Shown piece after piece: positions 15,854 through 23,926 of a stretch of 64,000 nucleotides of DNA; positions within the stretch are counted from its first letter, which is position 1; every line of letters starts with the position of its first letter. The translations under genes and the position numbers were made by a program. Below the pieces are notes generated by a model, which saw only the letters and a list, made by a program, of their open reading frames with translations, did not search any database and was not told where the DNA came from. Origin of the DNA: Bacillota bacterium (GTDB lineage Bacteria; Bacillota; Negativicutes; Sporomusales; UBA7701). Location of the stretch: the NCBI GenBank assembly GCA_023415775.1, contig JAEZJM010000031.1:33511-97510 (forward strand). The letters are read 5' to 3'.

Positions 15854-17059
15854 ATGATGTTCAAATCTAGCAAAGTGCGGTTGATTCTGTTGTTGCTGGT
15901 TCTCGGCGCCCTCGTTTTTTATCTCAATTCGCCGGACAAGAAGACCAAGGAGACGGTGGCACCAAAGCAGCTCTATTCGCTAGAAAAAACCGGCGCCGGC
16001 GCGGTGGCCGATTATACGGCGACCGCCCAGCGCATCCACTCCGCGGTGGACAACAGCCTGGCCGGGGCCAAGCTCGACGCCCGCAAGGTGCAGGAAGGCC
16101 GGCGCGAGTCGCCCCGTACGGCGGTGGAGGGCACCATCCGCTGGCACGCCCGCCAGCTGCTGCTCGCCGCCGATACCCAGCCGGACGCCGTGAAGCAGGC
16201 GCTGGCCGCCCAGTTGCTCAACACCGGCGGCGAGGTGCTGGAAACCCATACAGACAATTACCAGGGCCAGCCGGCGACGAGGGTGGACGTCGGCATCCGC
16301 GACAAGCTCGCCGGCGAGCCGCTTACCCTCATCACCGACCGGATTTTCATCCCGCTGCCGGGGAAAAAGGGCGAGCCGCCGGTGGTGAAACCGCTCGGCC
16401 ATGGCAACCTCGCGCTCCTCATCGATGACTTCGGCTACAGCGCCGACACGATTACCTCCTTCGCCGCGATGCCACGCCCGGTGACATTTGCGGTCCTGCC
16501 TTACCGGCCCCATAGCAGCGAAGCGGCGTCGCGGGCGCTGAGCGCCGGCCACCAGGTGATGCTCCACCTGCCGATGGAACCGCTGACGGCGTCCGAACAG
16601 TCGGAGGCGAGTACGATCACGGTGGCGATGAGCGATCAGGAGATCCGCGACATGACGGCCAAGGCTGTCAAGGCCGTGCCGGGGATTATCGGCGTGAACA
16701 ACCACCAGGGCTCCAGGGCCACCGCCGACCGCCGGGTGATGAAGGCGGTGCTGGGCGTTCTCAAGGCCAATAACCTCTTCTTTGTCGACAGCCGCACCAG
16801 CGGCCAGTCGATAGCGTACGAGGCGGCCCGTCAGGTAGGGTTGCGCGCCGGGGTTAACGAGGTTTTCCTCGACGGCAGGAACGAGGTCGAGTATATCAAG
16901 GGCCAATTGAGGACAGCGGCCCGCCTGGCGATCAAGGACGGCAACGCGATCGCCATCGGCCACGCCCGGCCGTCCACGGCCATCGCCGTGCGCGAGATGA
17001 TCCCCGAACTGGAAGCCATGGGCGTGAAGTTCGTGTTCGTTTCGCAACTGGTGAGGTAA
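15854..17059 (+). CDS. Divergent polysaccharide deacetylase family protein
   Basis: A 401-residue protein with one N-terminal membrane anchor (residues 7-26) and an extracytoplasmic body. From about residue 185 it matches the divergent polysaccharide deacetylase (YibQ/DUF610) family: LALLIDDFGYS with the metal-type Asp pair, FAVLPYRPHS, VMLHLPMEP, GVNNHQGSRAT and IGHARPSTAIAV. These proteins are presumed to act on cell-wall or surface glycans. AGGAG lies before a double ATG, so the start is 15854 or 15857. It stands between two terminators as a single-gene transcript. Confidence 0.87.
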   Translation: MMFKSSKVRLILLLLVLGALVFYLNSPDKKTKETVAPKQLYSLEKTGAGAVADYTATAQRIHSAVDNSLAGAKLDARKVQEGRRESPRTAVEGTIRWHARQLLLAADTQPDAVKQALAAQLLNTGGEVLETHTDNYQGQPATRVDVGIRDKLAGEPLTLITDRIFIPLPGKKGEPPVVKPLGHGNLALLIDDFGYSADTITSFAAMPRPVTFAVLPYRPHSSEAASRALSAGHQVMLHLPMEPLTASEQSEASTITVAMSDQEIRDMTAKAVKAVPGIIGVNNHQGSRATADRRVMKAVLGVLKANNLFFVDSRTSGQSIAYEAARQVGLRAGVNEVFLDGRNEVEYIKGQLRTAARLAIKDGNAIAIGHARPSTAIAVREMIPELEAMGVKFVFVSQLVR

Positions 17060-17068
17060 TTGCCAATA

Positions 17069-17100
17069 CGAAGCCCCCCGATTGCTCGGGGGGCTTTTTC
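17069..17100. terminator. Bidirectional terminator
   Basis: AAGCCCCCCGA (17071-17081) pairs with TCGGGGGGCTT (17086-17096), followed by TTTC. It separates the deacetylase gene from the convergent aminotransferase gene. Confidence 0.8.
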
Positions 17101-17105
17101 GTGTA

Positions 17106-18272
17106 CTAGATGTACTTTTTCACGAAGCGGCCGATGCGGGTCAGGGCTTCGGAGAGATTGGCGGTCGAGGAGGCGTACGAGCAGCGTACGAAGCCTTCGC
17201 CGCTTTCGCCGAAGGCGTCGCCCGGCACGAGGGCCACCTTCTCGGCTTTGAGGAGTTCCTCCGCAAAGGCGAGGGAACTAAGCCCCGTCTGCTTGATGGC
17301 GGGGAAGATGTAGAAGGCCCCCTTGGGCTCGAAGCAGTCGAGGCCGATGGTTTTGAAGCCGTCGATCATCAGGCGGCGGCGACGGTTGTATTCCTCGACC
17401 ATCCTCAGCATATTGCACTGGCCGTGCCTAAGCGCTTCGATCGCCGCCACCTGGGCGGTGATGGGGGCGCAAAGCATTGTGTACTGGTGGATCTTGGTCA
17501 TCGCGCCGATGAAGTCGGGGTTGGAGAGGGCGTAGCCGATTCGCCAGCCGGTCATGGCGTAGGCTTTGGAGAAGCCGTTGAGGAGGATGGTGCGGTCGCG
17601 CATGCCGGGCAGCGAGGCGAAGCAGGTGTGGGCGCCGTCGTAGGTAAGGCTGGCGTAGATTTCGTCGGAGATGACGATGAGGTCGTGCTTGAGCGCGAAG
17701 GCGGCGATAGCCTCCAGTTCGGCTTTGGACATAATCGCGCCGGTGGGGTTGTTGGGGTAGCCGATTAGCAGTGCTTTGGTGCGGGGGGTGACGAGTGCTT
17801 CGAGCTGGGCGACGGTCACCCGGAAGCAGTCCGCCATCTTCGTCGGCACCGTCACCGGTACGCCGCCGGCTAAAGCGACGCAGGCTTTGTAGGAGACATA
17901 GCACGGTTCGGGCACCAGGACTTCGTCGCCGGGGCTGAGGATGGCCCGCATCGCGAGGTCGAGCGCTTCGCTGACCCCGACCGTCACCAGCACCTCTTTG
18001 CGGGGGTCGTAGGTTACCCCGTAGCTGGCGACGCAGTTTTTGACGATCTCCTCGCGGAGCTCTAGCAAGCCGTAGTTAGAGGTATAGGCGGTATAGCCCT
18101 GCTGGAGGCCGTAGACACAGCTTTCGCGGATATGCCAGGGGGTGACGAAGTCGGGTTCGCCCACCCCGAGAGAAACGACGCCTTTGGTTTCAGCGACGAT
18201 ATCGAAGAAGCGGCGGATGCCGGAGGGAGGTATGGCTTTGACGGTGGGCGAGATGCGGTCGGCCCAGGTCAT
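17106..18272 (-). CDS. Class I/II PLP aminotransferase
   Basis: A 388-residue fold-type I aminotransferase of the aspartate/alanine/aromatic group. It shows GYTAYTSNYGLLELRE, PNNPTGAIMS, ISDEIYASLTYDG and the PLP lysine in LNGFSKAYAMTGWRIGYA (about residue 237). Substrate specificity cannot be read directly. It is the second gene after an Lrp-like gene, overlapping it by four bases, and both are behind a T-box whose specifier reads best as GCC (Ala). An alanine-linked transaminase is therefore a reasonable guess. Confidence 0.88.
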   Translation of the reverse strand: MTWADRISPTVKAIPPSGIRRFFDIVAETKGVVSLGVGEPDFVTPWHIRESCVYGLQQGYTAYTSNYGLLELREEIVKNCVASYGVTYDPRKEVLVTVGVSEALDLAMRAILSPGDEVLVPEPCYVSYKACVALAGGVPVTVPTKMADCFRVTVAQLEALVTPRTKALLIGYPNNPTGAIMSKAELEAIAAFALKHDLIVISDEIYASLTYDGAHTCFASLPGMRDRTILLNGFSKAYAMTGWRIGYALSNPDFIGAMTKIHQYTMLCAPITAQVAAIEALRHGQCNMLRMVEEYNRRRRLMIDGFKTIGLDCFEPKGAFYIFPAIKQTGLSSLAFAEELLKAEKVALVPGDAFGESGEGFVRCSYASSTANLSEALTRIGRFVKKYI

Positions 18273-18748
18273 GGCGACACCACCAGCCTGCGATCCTCTT
18301 CCTCGTCCTCGAGGATGACGCCCGCTTCTTTGTACTGTTTGAGCATGAAATGGGTGGTTGTGCCGATGACGCCTTCGATGGTCGACAGCTTGGTGGAGAC
18401 GAACTGGGCGGCTTCTTTCAGCGTCTTGGCTTCGACGATGACGAGGAGGTCGTAGGCGCCTGACATAAGATAGAGGCTGCGCACCTCGGGGAAGCGGTAG
18501 ATGCGCTCGGCGATGGCGTCGAAGCCGACTTCCCGCTGGGGGGTGATCCTGACTTCGATGATGGCGGTGACACGGTCGGCGCCGGCCTTCTCCCAGTTGA
18601 CGATTGTCTGGTATTTGACGATGGTTTTATCCGTCTCGTACTGTTTTATCAGGGCGGCAATCTCTTCCTGCGGCTTGTCGAGCATAACTGCCAGCTGTGC
18701 AACCGTAAGGGTATGGTCTTTTTCGAGAAGTTCCAGTAATTCGCGCAT
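18269..18748 (-). CDS. Lrp/AsnC family transcription regulator
   Basis: A 159-residue Lrp/AsnC protein with an N-terminal winged helix (residues 1-60; LTVAQLAVMLDKPQEEIAAL) and a RAM domain (VTAIIEVRITPQREVGFDAI, VRSLYLMSGAYDLLVIVEA). A short acidic tail (EDEEEDRR) follows. The ATG at 18748 has GAGAGGTGG upstream; an earlier in-frame start would lie inside the T-box leader region. It is coupled to the downstream aminotransferase by an ATGA overlap. Confidence 0.9.
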   Translation of the reverse strand: MRELLELLEKDHTLTVAQLAVMLDKPQEEIAALIKQYETDKTIVKYQTIVNWEKAGADRVTAIIEVRITPQREVGFDAIAERIYRFPEVRSLYLMSGAYDLLVIVEAKTLKEAAQFVSTKLSTIEGVIGTTTHFMLKQYKEAGVILEDEEEDRRLVVSP

Positions 18749-18815
18749 GAAAATCCACCTCTCAATAATAATAATTTTAGTTTTGCAGCAGATACCTCTT
18801 CTAGGCGACCGAAGA

Positions 18816-19060
18816 TACAAAAAACCCCGTCCTTATACAAGGACGGGGTTATTATCCCGCGGTACCACCTAGATTAGCCGCCGTGCGGCTCGCCTCTGCC
18901 CAGTAACGCCGGGAACGCGGTAGGGCTTACTGTGCTTCGGCCCACGGCTCGCGGGGGGCTTTCCGGAACGCTTTTCCTGCCGGCTCCCACCTAACCCGGC
19001 TCTCTTGGAGGATGCGGCGCCCGTACTTTCCCGCTCATCGCCTTTGCGATGTAGATTTGG
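18816..19060 (-). promoter_or_regulatory. T-box leader (probable Ala specifier)
   Basis: Read on the minus strand, the leader has the T-box sequence AGGTGGTACCGCG (18858-18870), followed by a terminator with a 12-base-pair stem (18823-18850) and TTTTTT. Stem I features are the AGTA motif, an AGAGAGCCGG segment and a GGTGGGAGCC distal loop. By alignment with the Phe T-box at 56720, the specifier position falls at 18957-18959 and reads GCC (Ala). A one-base shift would give AGC or CCC, so the amino acid is a moderate inference. It controls the Lrp-aminotransferase operon. Confidence 0.88.
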
Positions 19061-19065
19061 TACTT

Positions 19066-19094
19066 ATGATAGCATGAATGCGAGCGGGACGCAA
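19066..19094 (-). promoter_or_regulatory. Promoter of the T-box operon
   Basis: Minus strand TTGCGT (19089-19094) and TATCAT (19066-19071) with a 17-base spacer, placing the start of transcription just before stem I of the T-box. Confidence 0.7.
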
Positions 19095-19122
19095 GAAAAA
19101 TTATCAGACAAATGCGGTGCTA

Positions 19123-19902
19123 TCACTTGTGCCAGAAAGCGCGATGCATCGCCTGCAACTCCGCCCGCGGCGGGGTCTGGGGCCAGAGCTCGGTGGCCGG
19201 GCTTTCGCGCATGGCGGCGGCCAGGTGGCTGAATACGTGCTTATTGGTCCGTTCCCAGCCGCGGATGAGTTCCTTTATTTCCTGGCGCTTGGTCTTCCCG
19301 TCCAGGGGGCAGGGGCTGGGGATGGGAGTGAAGCCGTGCAGGCGGGGCGTGGCGCGCAGTTCCTTCTCGCGGAAGAAGATGAGCGGCCGGATGACGGTGA
19401 GGCCGGTGCGATCGAGCTTGGTTTTAGGCAGAAAGGTTTTGAGCTGGCCGGTATAGAGCATGCCCATGACGAAGGTTTCGACGGCGTCGTCGTGGTGGTG
19501 GGCGTAGGCGATTTTGTTGTAACCGTTCTGGACGGCGAAGCTGTTGATAAATGCCCTCCTGAAGTAGGAGCAGACGAAGCAGGGGTCTTTGCCGCCGCCT
19601 TTGGCGATGGCGCCGGCGATATCGGCCTTGAGAGCGTGGTGGGGTACGCCGAGGCTGGCGCAGAATGCCGTGAGCGGCGTGGGGTCGAAATCGGCGGTGA
19701 ACTGAGGATCAAGGGTGACGGCGGACAGCTCGAACGGCCGGGGGGAGCAGTCGCGGATGGCGGCCAGAGCGTAGGTGAGGAAGACGCTGTCTTTGCCGCC
19801 GGAGAGGCCGACGAGGATTCTGTCGCCGGCGGCGAGGAGGTCGAATTCGAGGATGGCCCGCCAGAGGCGGGAGTAATATTTTTGCGGCATCTTTGCAGTC
19901 AT
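19123..19902 (-). CDS. TtcA-like PP-loop ATPase (tRNA thiolation family)
   Basis: A 259-residue PP-loop protein of the TtcA/TilS group. The ATP-binding loop is VGLSGGKDSVFL near residue 35. It has CFVCSYFRR near residue 115, the AHHHDDAVETF motif near 140 and PCPLDGKTKRQ near 210, as in TtcA-type enzymes that adenylate a tRNA base and insert sulfur through an Fe-S cluster. TtcA itself modifies C32; the actual base here is not proven. A second ATG at 19890 is possible. It has its own promoter within the end of the upstream gene. Confidence 0.82.
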   Translation of the reverse strand: MTAKMPQKYYSRLWRAILEFDLLAAGDRILVGLSGGKDSVFLTYALAAIRDCSPRPFELSAVTLDPQFTADFDPTPLTAFCASLGVPHHALKADIAGAIAKGGGKDPCFVCSYFRRAFINSFAVQNGYNKIAYAHHHDDAVETFVMGMLYTGQLKTFLPKTKLDRTGLTVIRPLIFFREKELRATPRLHGFTPIPSPCPLDGKTKRQEIKELIRGWERTNKHVFSHLAAAMRESPATELWPQTPPRAELQAMHRAFWHK

Positions 19903-19930
19903 GTCGGGCCTCGCGTAAAGGTTTTTCTTT

Positions 19931-19960
19931 ATTATAGCGTGGCCGAATCGCCAGCGTCAA
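19931..19960 (-). promoter_or_regulatory. Promoter of the TtcA-like gene
   Basis: Minus strand TTGACG (19955-19960) and a perfect TATAAT (19931-19936) with an 18-base spacer. The -35 lies inside the last codons of the preceding gene. Confidence 0.7.
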
Positions 19961-20781
19961 TTTGGCGCTTCGACGGCGGACGGGTTCAACAGCTTGCCGC
20001 CGAAGGAAGCAAGCTTCGGCTTGGCGCCGCCCGGGGGGCGGCCGAACTCTGTCATGTATTTCCAGTATCGTTTGGGCATATGGCTCATGCGGCATTCGGG
20101 GTTGTACCGTTCCCGGATGGCGATGGTGTCGTAGAATAGCTGCCAGAGCTCACGATAGGATAGCTCTTCTTCGTCCATTGCCGGCAATTCGAGGTCGGCG
20201 ATGGGGACGACCCTCGCCTGGTACGGCTGGTACAGCAGGCCCATGCCGTGGGTTTTATCGACGATCAGAAAGCGTTCCTCCGGGTAGCGCTCGCAGAAGT
20301 GCTGCGTGAGCAGCGGGAGAACAAAATTTTTCGGCTCGACCTCGCCGACGAGGACACCATTGCACACGGAAAACCTTAGAAAGCCTTTTAGCAGATGGCC
20401 TTCCCGGTTCAGATGGGTGACGGCCTTGAAGAGTTTGTTCACAACCTCGTCGGTCAGCATGTCCATTACCTTGGAGCCGTGACGGTAGCCTAAGCGCAGG
20501 AAGAGCAGGATGTACAATTCTTTTTGCGGCAGGCAGGTCAGGAAAGCGTGTTTTACGAAACTTAGCGCCGCCGGGCCGAGCTTTTGGGGGATGGAGGCTA
20601 GTACTCTGCCCGACTTTTGCGGGTCGGTCGGGATCGATTTGCCGGAAAAGAGCTGGGGCGCGGCGGAATCCATCAGGATGTCGATGGGGATTTCGTTCTT
20701 TTCGTAGCTTTCGAAGACGCAGCACATCAACCCGTCGAAGCTGCCGTCATAATAGTAGGTTAGGTTCGCCTGCGCCTGCAT
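19957..20781 (-). CDS. TIGR03915-type putative DNA metabolism protein
   Basis: A 274-residue protein that matches by eye the TIGR03915 family, which occurs next to the radical SAM family TIGR03916 and is thought to take part in DNA repair or modification. It begins LTYYYDGSFDGLMCCVFE and has HLLKGFLRFS, VGEVEPKNFVLPLL and a C-terminal RMSHMPKRYWKYMTEF. No catalytic motif is known for the family. The ATG at 20781 follows GGGAGGACG, and it overlaps the radical SAM gene by 35 bases, so it is translated from the same message. Confidence 0.82.
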   Translation of the reverse strand: MQAQANLTYYYDGSFDGLMCCVFESYEKNEIPIDILMDSAAPQLFSGKSIPTDPQKSGRVLASIPQKLGPAALSFVKHAFLTCLPQKELYILLFLRLGYRHGSKVMDMLTDEVVNKLFKAVTHLNREGHLLKGFLRFSVCNGVLVGEVEPKNFVLPLLTQHFCERYPEERFLIVDKTHGMGLLYQPYQARVVPIADLELPAMDEEELSYRELWQLFYDTIAIRERYNPECRMSHMPKRYWKYMTEFGRPPGGAKPKLASFGGKLLNPSAVEAPN

Positions 20782-22078
20782 GTTCGTACGTCCTCCCAGG
20801 GTATAAATTAATCGTCGGCTGGTCAAAAAGGGAAAGCTGCTGCCGCGAGAAATCGAAGCGGTATTGCTCCAGCGTTTTTTCGGACAGCAGGGAGCGGAGC
20901 GCTATATTTTCGGTTATTTTTACGCCGTCGGCCGTTTTTCCGCTGCAGGTGATAAAAAACCGGGCCCGTTTGAGGACAACCCCGAGATGTTTCAGGCCTT
21001 CGAACCGGAGGGCGCATGTCCGACGGGCCGCTATGATCCGTTTGGCGCTCGTTACGCCGATACCCGGTACGCGCAGCAGGTCGCGGTAAGCGGCACGGTT
21101 AACGTCCACCGGGAAAAATTGCAGATTGTTGAGCGCCCAGGTGCATTTCGGATCGAGGTAAGGGTTGAAATTTTGGTGCTGCTGGTCGAGAAGCTCGCCG
21201 GCGGTGAAATCGTAGTACCTGAGCAGCCAGTCCGCCTGATAGAGCCGGTGTTCCCGCCAAAGCTGCGGCTTGGTGTCCGGGGCGGGCAGGAGGCTGTCTT
21301 CGGCTACCGGGGTGTAGGCGGAGAAAAAGACGCGCTTTAGCCGGTATTTCTTGTAGAGGCCTTCCGTTAAATTCAATATCTGATAATCCGTATCAGGTGT
21401 TGCGCCGATGATCATCTGGGTACTCTGGCCGGCTGGCACGAACTTGGGCGAATGCCGGTATTTCACGATGTCGCGGGAGTTTTCCTGGATGCTTTTCTGA
21501 ATATGGCTCATGGGCGAAAAAATGGCATGCTTGGACTTGTCCGGGGCTAAAAGACGCAGACTGTCTTGGGACGGCAGCTCGATATTTACGCTCATCCGGT
21601 CCGCCAGCATGCCGAGGCGGGTGAGCAGTGTGTTGTCGGCCCCGGGGATGGCTTTGGCGTGAATGTAGCCGGAAAAACGATACTCTTCGCGCAGGATGCG
21701 CAAGGCTTCGATCATTTGCTCACAGGTGTTGTCGGGGCTCTTCAGCACGCCGGAGCTTAGAAACAGGCCCTCGATATAATTGCGCCGGTAAAAATTTATG
21801 GTCAGCTCCGCAAGTTCCCGGGGGGAAAACGCGGCCCGCGGCGTTTCGTTGGAGCGCCGGTTGACGCAGTACTTGCAGTCATAGACACAGACGTTGGTCA
21901 GCAGCACCTTCAGCAGCGAGATACAGCGGCCGTCAGCCGAAAAACTATGACAGATACCGCAGGCAGCCGCGCTGCCGATACCGCCGGCAGAGGCCTTTTT
22001 ATCCACCCCGCTAGAGGTGCAGGCGACATCATATTTGGCCGCGTCGGTGAGAATCTTCAGCTTGTCGAAAACATCCAC
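20747..22078 (-). CDS. TIGR03916-type radical SAM protein, putative DNA repair/modification
   Basis: A 443-residue radical SAM protein. The cluster motif is CVYDCKYC (CX3CX2C) near residue 73, preceded by SAAACGICHSF. The C-terminal third has a helix-hairpin-helix DNA-binding motif, LLRVPGIGVTSAKRIIAAR. I chose the GTG at 22078: the more distal ATG at 22156 lies upstream of the promoter -10 and within the -35/LexA box, so it cannot be the start of that transcript. It heads a two-gene operon with the TIGR03915-type gene. The reaction is unknown; repair of damaged bases is a guess from family context and the apparent SOS operator. Confidence 0.85.
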   Translation of the reverse strand: MDVFDKLKILTDAAKYDVACTSSGVDKKASAGGIGSAAACGICHSFSADGRCISLLKVLLTNVCVYDCKYCVNRRSNETPRAAFSPRELAELTINFYRRNYIEGLFLSSGVLKSPDNTCEQMIEALRILREEYRFSGYIHAKAIPGADNTLLTRLGMLADRMSVNIELPSQDSLRLLAPDKSKHAIFSPMSHIQKSIQENSRDIVKYRHSPKFVPAGQSTQMIIGATPDTDYQILNLTEGLYKKYRLKRVFFSAYTPVAEDSLLPAPDTKPQLWREHRLYQADWLLRYYDFTAGELLDQQHQNFNPYLDPKCTWALNNLQFFPVDVNRAAYRDLLRVPGIGVTSAKRIIAARRTCALRFEGLKHLGVVLKRARFFITCSGKTADGVKITENIALRSLLSEKTLEQYRFDFSRQQLSLFDQPTINLYPGRTYEHAGAGEPNLLL

Positions 22079-22126
22079 GTGACCACGCCCTTTTCCGTTT
22101 AGATGCCACAGAATGCCCTTATTCTT

Positions 22127-22156
22127 ATTATAATTCACAGAACACCAGTTTGACAA
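22127..22156 (-). promoter_or_regulatory. Promoter of the radical SAM repair operon
   Basis: Minus strand TTGTCA (22151-22156) and TATAAT (22127-22132) with an 18-base spacer. The -35 is overlapped by a LexA-like box. The leader to the GTG start is about 40 bases. Confidence 0.7.
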
Positions 22157-22167
22157 ACGTTTGTTCG
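22154..22167 (-). promoter_or_regulatory. LexA/DinR-type SOS box
   Basis: Minus strand CGAACAAACGTTTG matches the Gram-positive LexA (DinR) consensus CGAAC-N4-GTTCG at all but one position and contains a perfect 12-base palindrome. It overlaps the -35 of the radical SAM operon, the right place for repression. The divergent pyrophosphatase promoter lies about 35 bases away and may be less affected. Confidence 0.6.
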
Positions 22168-22202
22168 AAAATCCGAGGTTAATTTACTTTGTCCGGCCGT
22201 GC

Positions 22203-22208
22203 TATAAT
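22203..22208 (+). promoter_or_regulatory. -10 element upstream of ppaC
   Basis: A perfect TATAAT lies 33 bases before the ppaC start. I see no convincing -35 at 16-18 bases upstream. Confidence 0.45.
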
Positions 22209-22240
22209 ATGGGTAAGGACGCAGAGCCAAGGAGGTTCTT

Positions 22241-23869
22241 ATGGCCAAGCCGCTGTATGTCATCGGTCACCGCAACCCGGATACGGACTCTATCTGTTCG
22301 GCTATCGCTTACGCGCACCTGAAAAAGGCCCTGGGCGAAGAGGCTGTCGCCGCCCGTGCAGGGAAGATCAACGCCGAGACCAAATTCGTACTCGACCATT
22401 TCGGGGTGGAGGCCCCGCTGCTCGTGGCCGATCTTCACCCGCGGGCCGACGACGTGATGCATTCCGTCGCCGTATCGGTCAGGCCGGGGGATACGTTGCA
22501 TGAGCTGGGCATCGTGATGAAGCGGCAGGGCGTGAAGTCGGTGCCGGTGGTGGCGGAGGATGGCAGGCTTGCCGGCATCGTGTCGGTGGGTGATCTGGCG
22601 AAAAGGTATATCGAGGAGTTGGAGATGCAGGACCTGAAGGAGGCTGGCGTCACTTTCGCCGGCGTTCTCCGCGTCCTGGACGGCGATCTCGTCGTCGGCG
22701 ACAACCCGGACAGGGAGGTGGCGGGCAAGGTGTGGATCGGCGCCGCCAAGGCCGAGACGATGGTGAAAGTGATCCAGCCCGGCGGCGTCGTCCTGGTGGG
22801 TAACCGCGAGGAGGCCCAGTTGGCCTGCATCGGCCGCGAAATATCCTGTTTGATCGTCACCGGCGGGGCGAAGGTTTCCCCGGCGGTGCGGGCTGCTGCG
22901 GCCCACGGCGGCGTTGTCGTGATAGTAACCCCATACGATACTTACACCGCGGCCCGGCTGATCAACCAAAGCGTACCGGTGCGGATGATCATGCAACGGG
23001 ATGTGGTGGCGTTCAGTCCCAACGACCTTGTGGCCGAAATCAAGAACGTCATCGTCCGCACCAAGCACCGCAACTATCCGGTCGTCGACCAGGGAAGGCT
23101 GGTAGGCTTTCTGGACCGCGACCGGCTTATCGTGCCGGAGCGGGAAAAGGTCATTCTCGTCGATCATAACGAACGATCCCAGGCTGTGGAAGGGATCGAG
23201 GAGGCGAATATCGTCGAGATTATCGACCATCACCGCCTCGGTGGCCTGGAGACCGGCGAACCGATATTCATCCGCCACGAGCCGGTGGGCTCGACGGCGA
23301 CGATTGTTGCGAATATGTTCTGGCACCGGGGCGTGGAGATTCCGGAGAAGATTGCCGGACTGCTGTTGGCCGCGGTGCTGTCGGATACTGTGCTGTTCCG
23401 GTCGCCGACCGCCACCGCCAAGGACAGGGATACTGCCCGGAGGCTGGCGGACGCCACCGGCGCGGATATCGATTCTTTCGGCCAGGCGATGTTCAAGGCG
23501 GGTTGGGCGCCCTGCAGCCTGTTGCCGGAGGAGATCATCGCCAGCGACCTCAAGGAGTTCCAGATCGGCGAGTACCGGGTGGCGATCGCGCAGATTTCCG
23601 TAATGGATCCTGGCGCGCTGCTGGCGGCGAAAGAGAAGCTGCAGGTCGCCATGGAAACTATGGGTCAGAAGGAGGATTACGACCTTGTCATCCTGATGGT
23701 TACCGATATTCTGAACGAAACGAGCCACCTGATCTACGCCGGGCAGGCCACCGGCCTCATCCCGGCCGCGTTCGGCAAGGCGGGCGAGGGCGGCGTTCTG
23801 AACCTGCCGGGGGTGATGTCGCGGAAGAAGCAGGTGGTGCCGCCGCTGGTGGAAGCCACGAGAGAATAA
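22241..23869 (+). CDS. ppaC: Manganese-dependent inorganic pyrophosphatase with CBS and DRTGG domains
   Basis: A 542-residue family II (DHH) pyrophosphatase that splits PPi to phosphate. The N-terminal DHH core has VIGHRNPDTDS, and the catalytic DHH motif is IIDHHRLGG near residue 330; LLAAVLSDTVLF follows. Between them (about residues 70-300) lie two CBS domains separated by a DRTGG-type domain, the insertion found in nucleotide-regulated pyrophosphatases that respond to AMP, ADP or diadenosine polyphosphates. The C-terminal DHHA2 domain closes the protein. AAGGAGG lies 5 bases before the ATG. It is a single-gene transcript ended by a strong terminator. Confidence 0.93.
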   Translation: MAKPLYVIGHRNPDTDSICSAIAYAHLKKALGEEAVAARAGKINAETKFVLDHFGVEAPLLVADLHPRADDVMHSVAVSVRPGDTLHELGIVMKRQGVKSVPVVAEDGRLAGIVSVGDLAKRYIEELEMQDLKEAGVTFAGVLRVLDGDLVVGDNPDREVAGKVWIGAAKAETMVKVIQPGGVVLVGNREEAQLACIGREISCLIVTGGAKVSPAVRAAAAHGGVVVIVTPYDTYTAARLINQSVPVRMIMQRDVVAFSPNDLVAEIKNVIVRTKHRNYPVVDQGRLVGFLDRDRLIVPEREKVILVDHNERSQAVEGIEEANIVEIIDHHRLGGLETGEPIFIRHEPVGSTATIVANMFWHRGVEIPEKIAGLLLAAVLSDTVLFRSPTATAKDRDTARRLADATGADIDSFGQAMFKAGWAPCSLLPEEIIASDLKEFQIGEYRVAIAQISVMDPGALLAAKEKLQVAMETMGQKEDYDLVILMVTDILNETSHLIYAGQATGLIPAAFGKAGEGGVLNLPGVMSRKKQVVPPLVEATRE

Positions 23870-23882
23870 GCCTTATAACAGG

Positions 23883-23918
23883 AAAAGCTGTAGAAAGCTT
23901 AGCTTTCTACAGCTTTTG
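23883..23918. terminator. Long-stem bidirectional terminator
   Basis: AAAAGCTGTAGAAAGC at 23883-23898 pairs with its complement ending at 23917. A and T runs at the ends allow use by ppaC (+) and the LysR gene (-). Confidence 0.8.
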
Positions 23919-23926
23919 TATATTTC

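Noticed and set aside
22079..22156. ATG at 22156 as start of the radical SAM gene
   Set aside because: It would lie upstream of the -10 and within the -35/LexA box. The GTG at 22078 fits the promoter and family length.
22202..23728. A 508-codon open frame antisense to ppaC
   Set aside because: High-GC shadow with no start signal and His/Arg/Gln-rich composition. ppaC on the plus strand has complete catalytic and CBS motifs.
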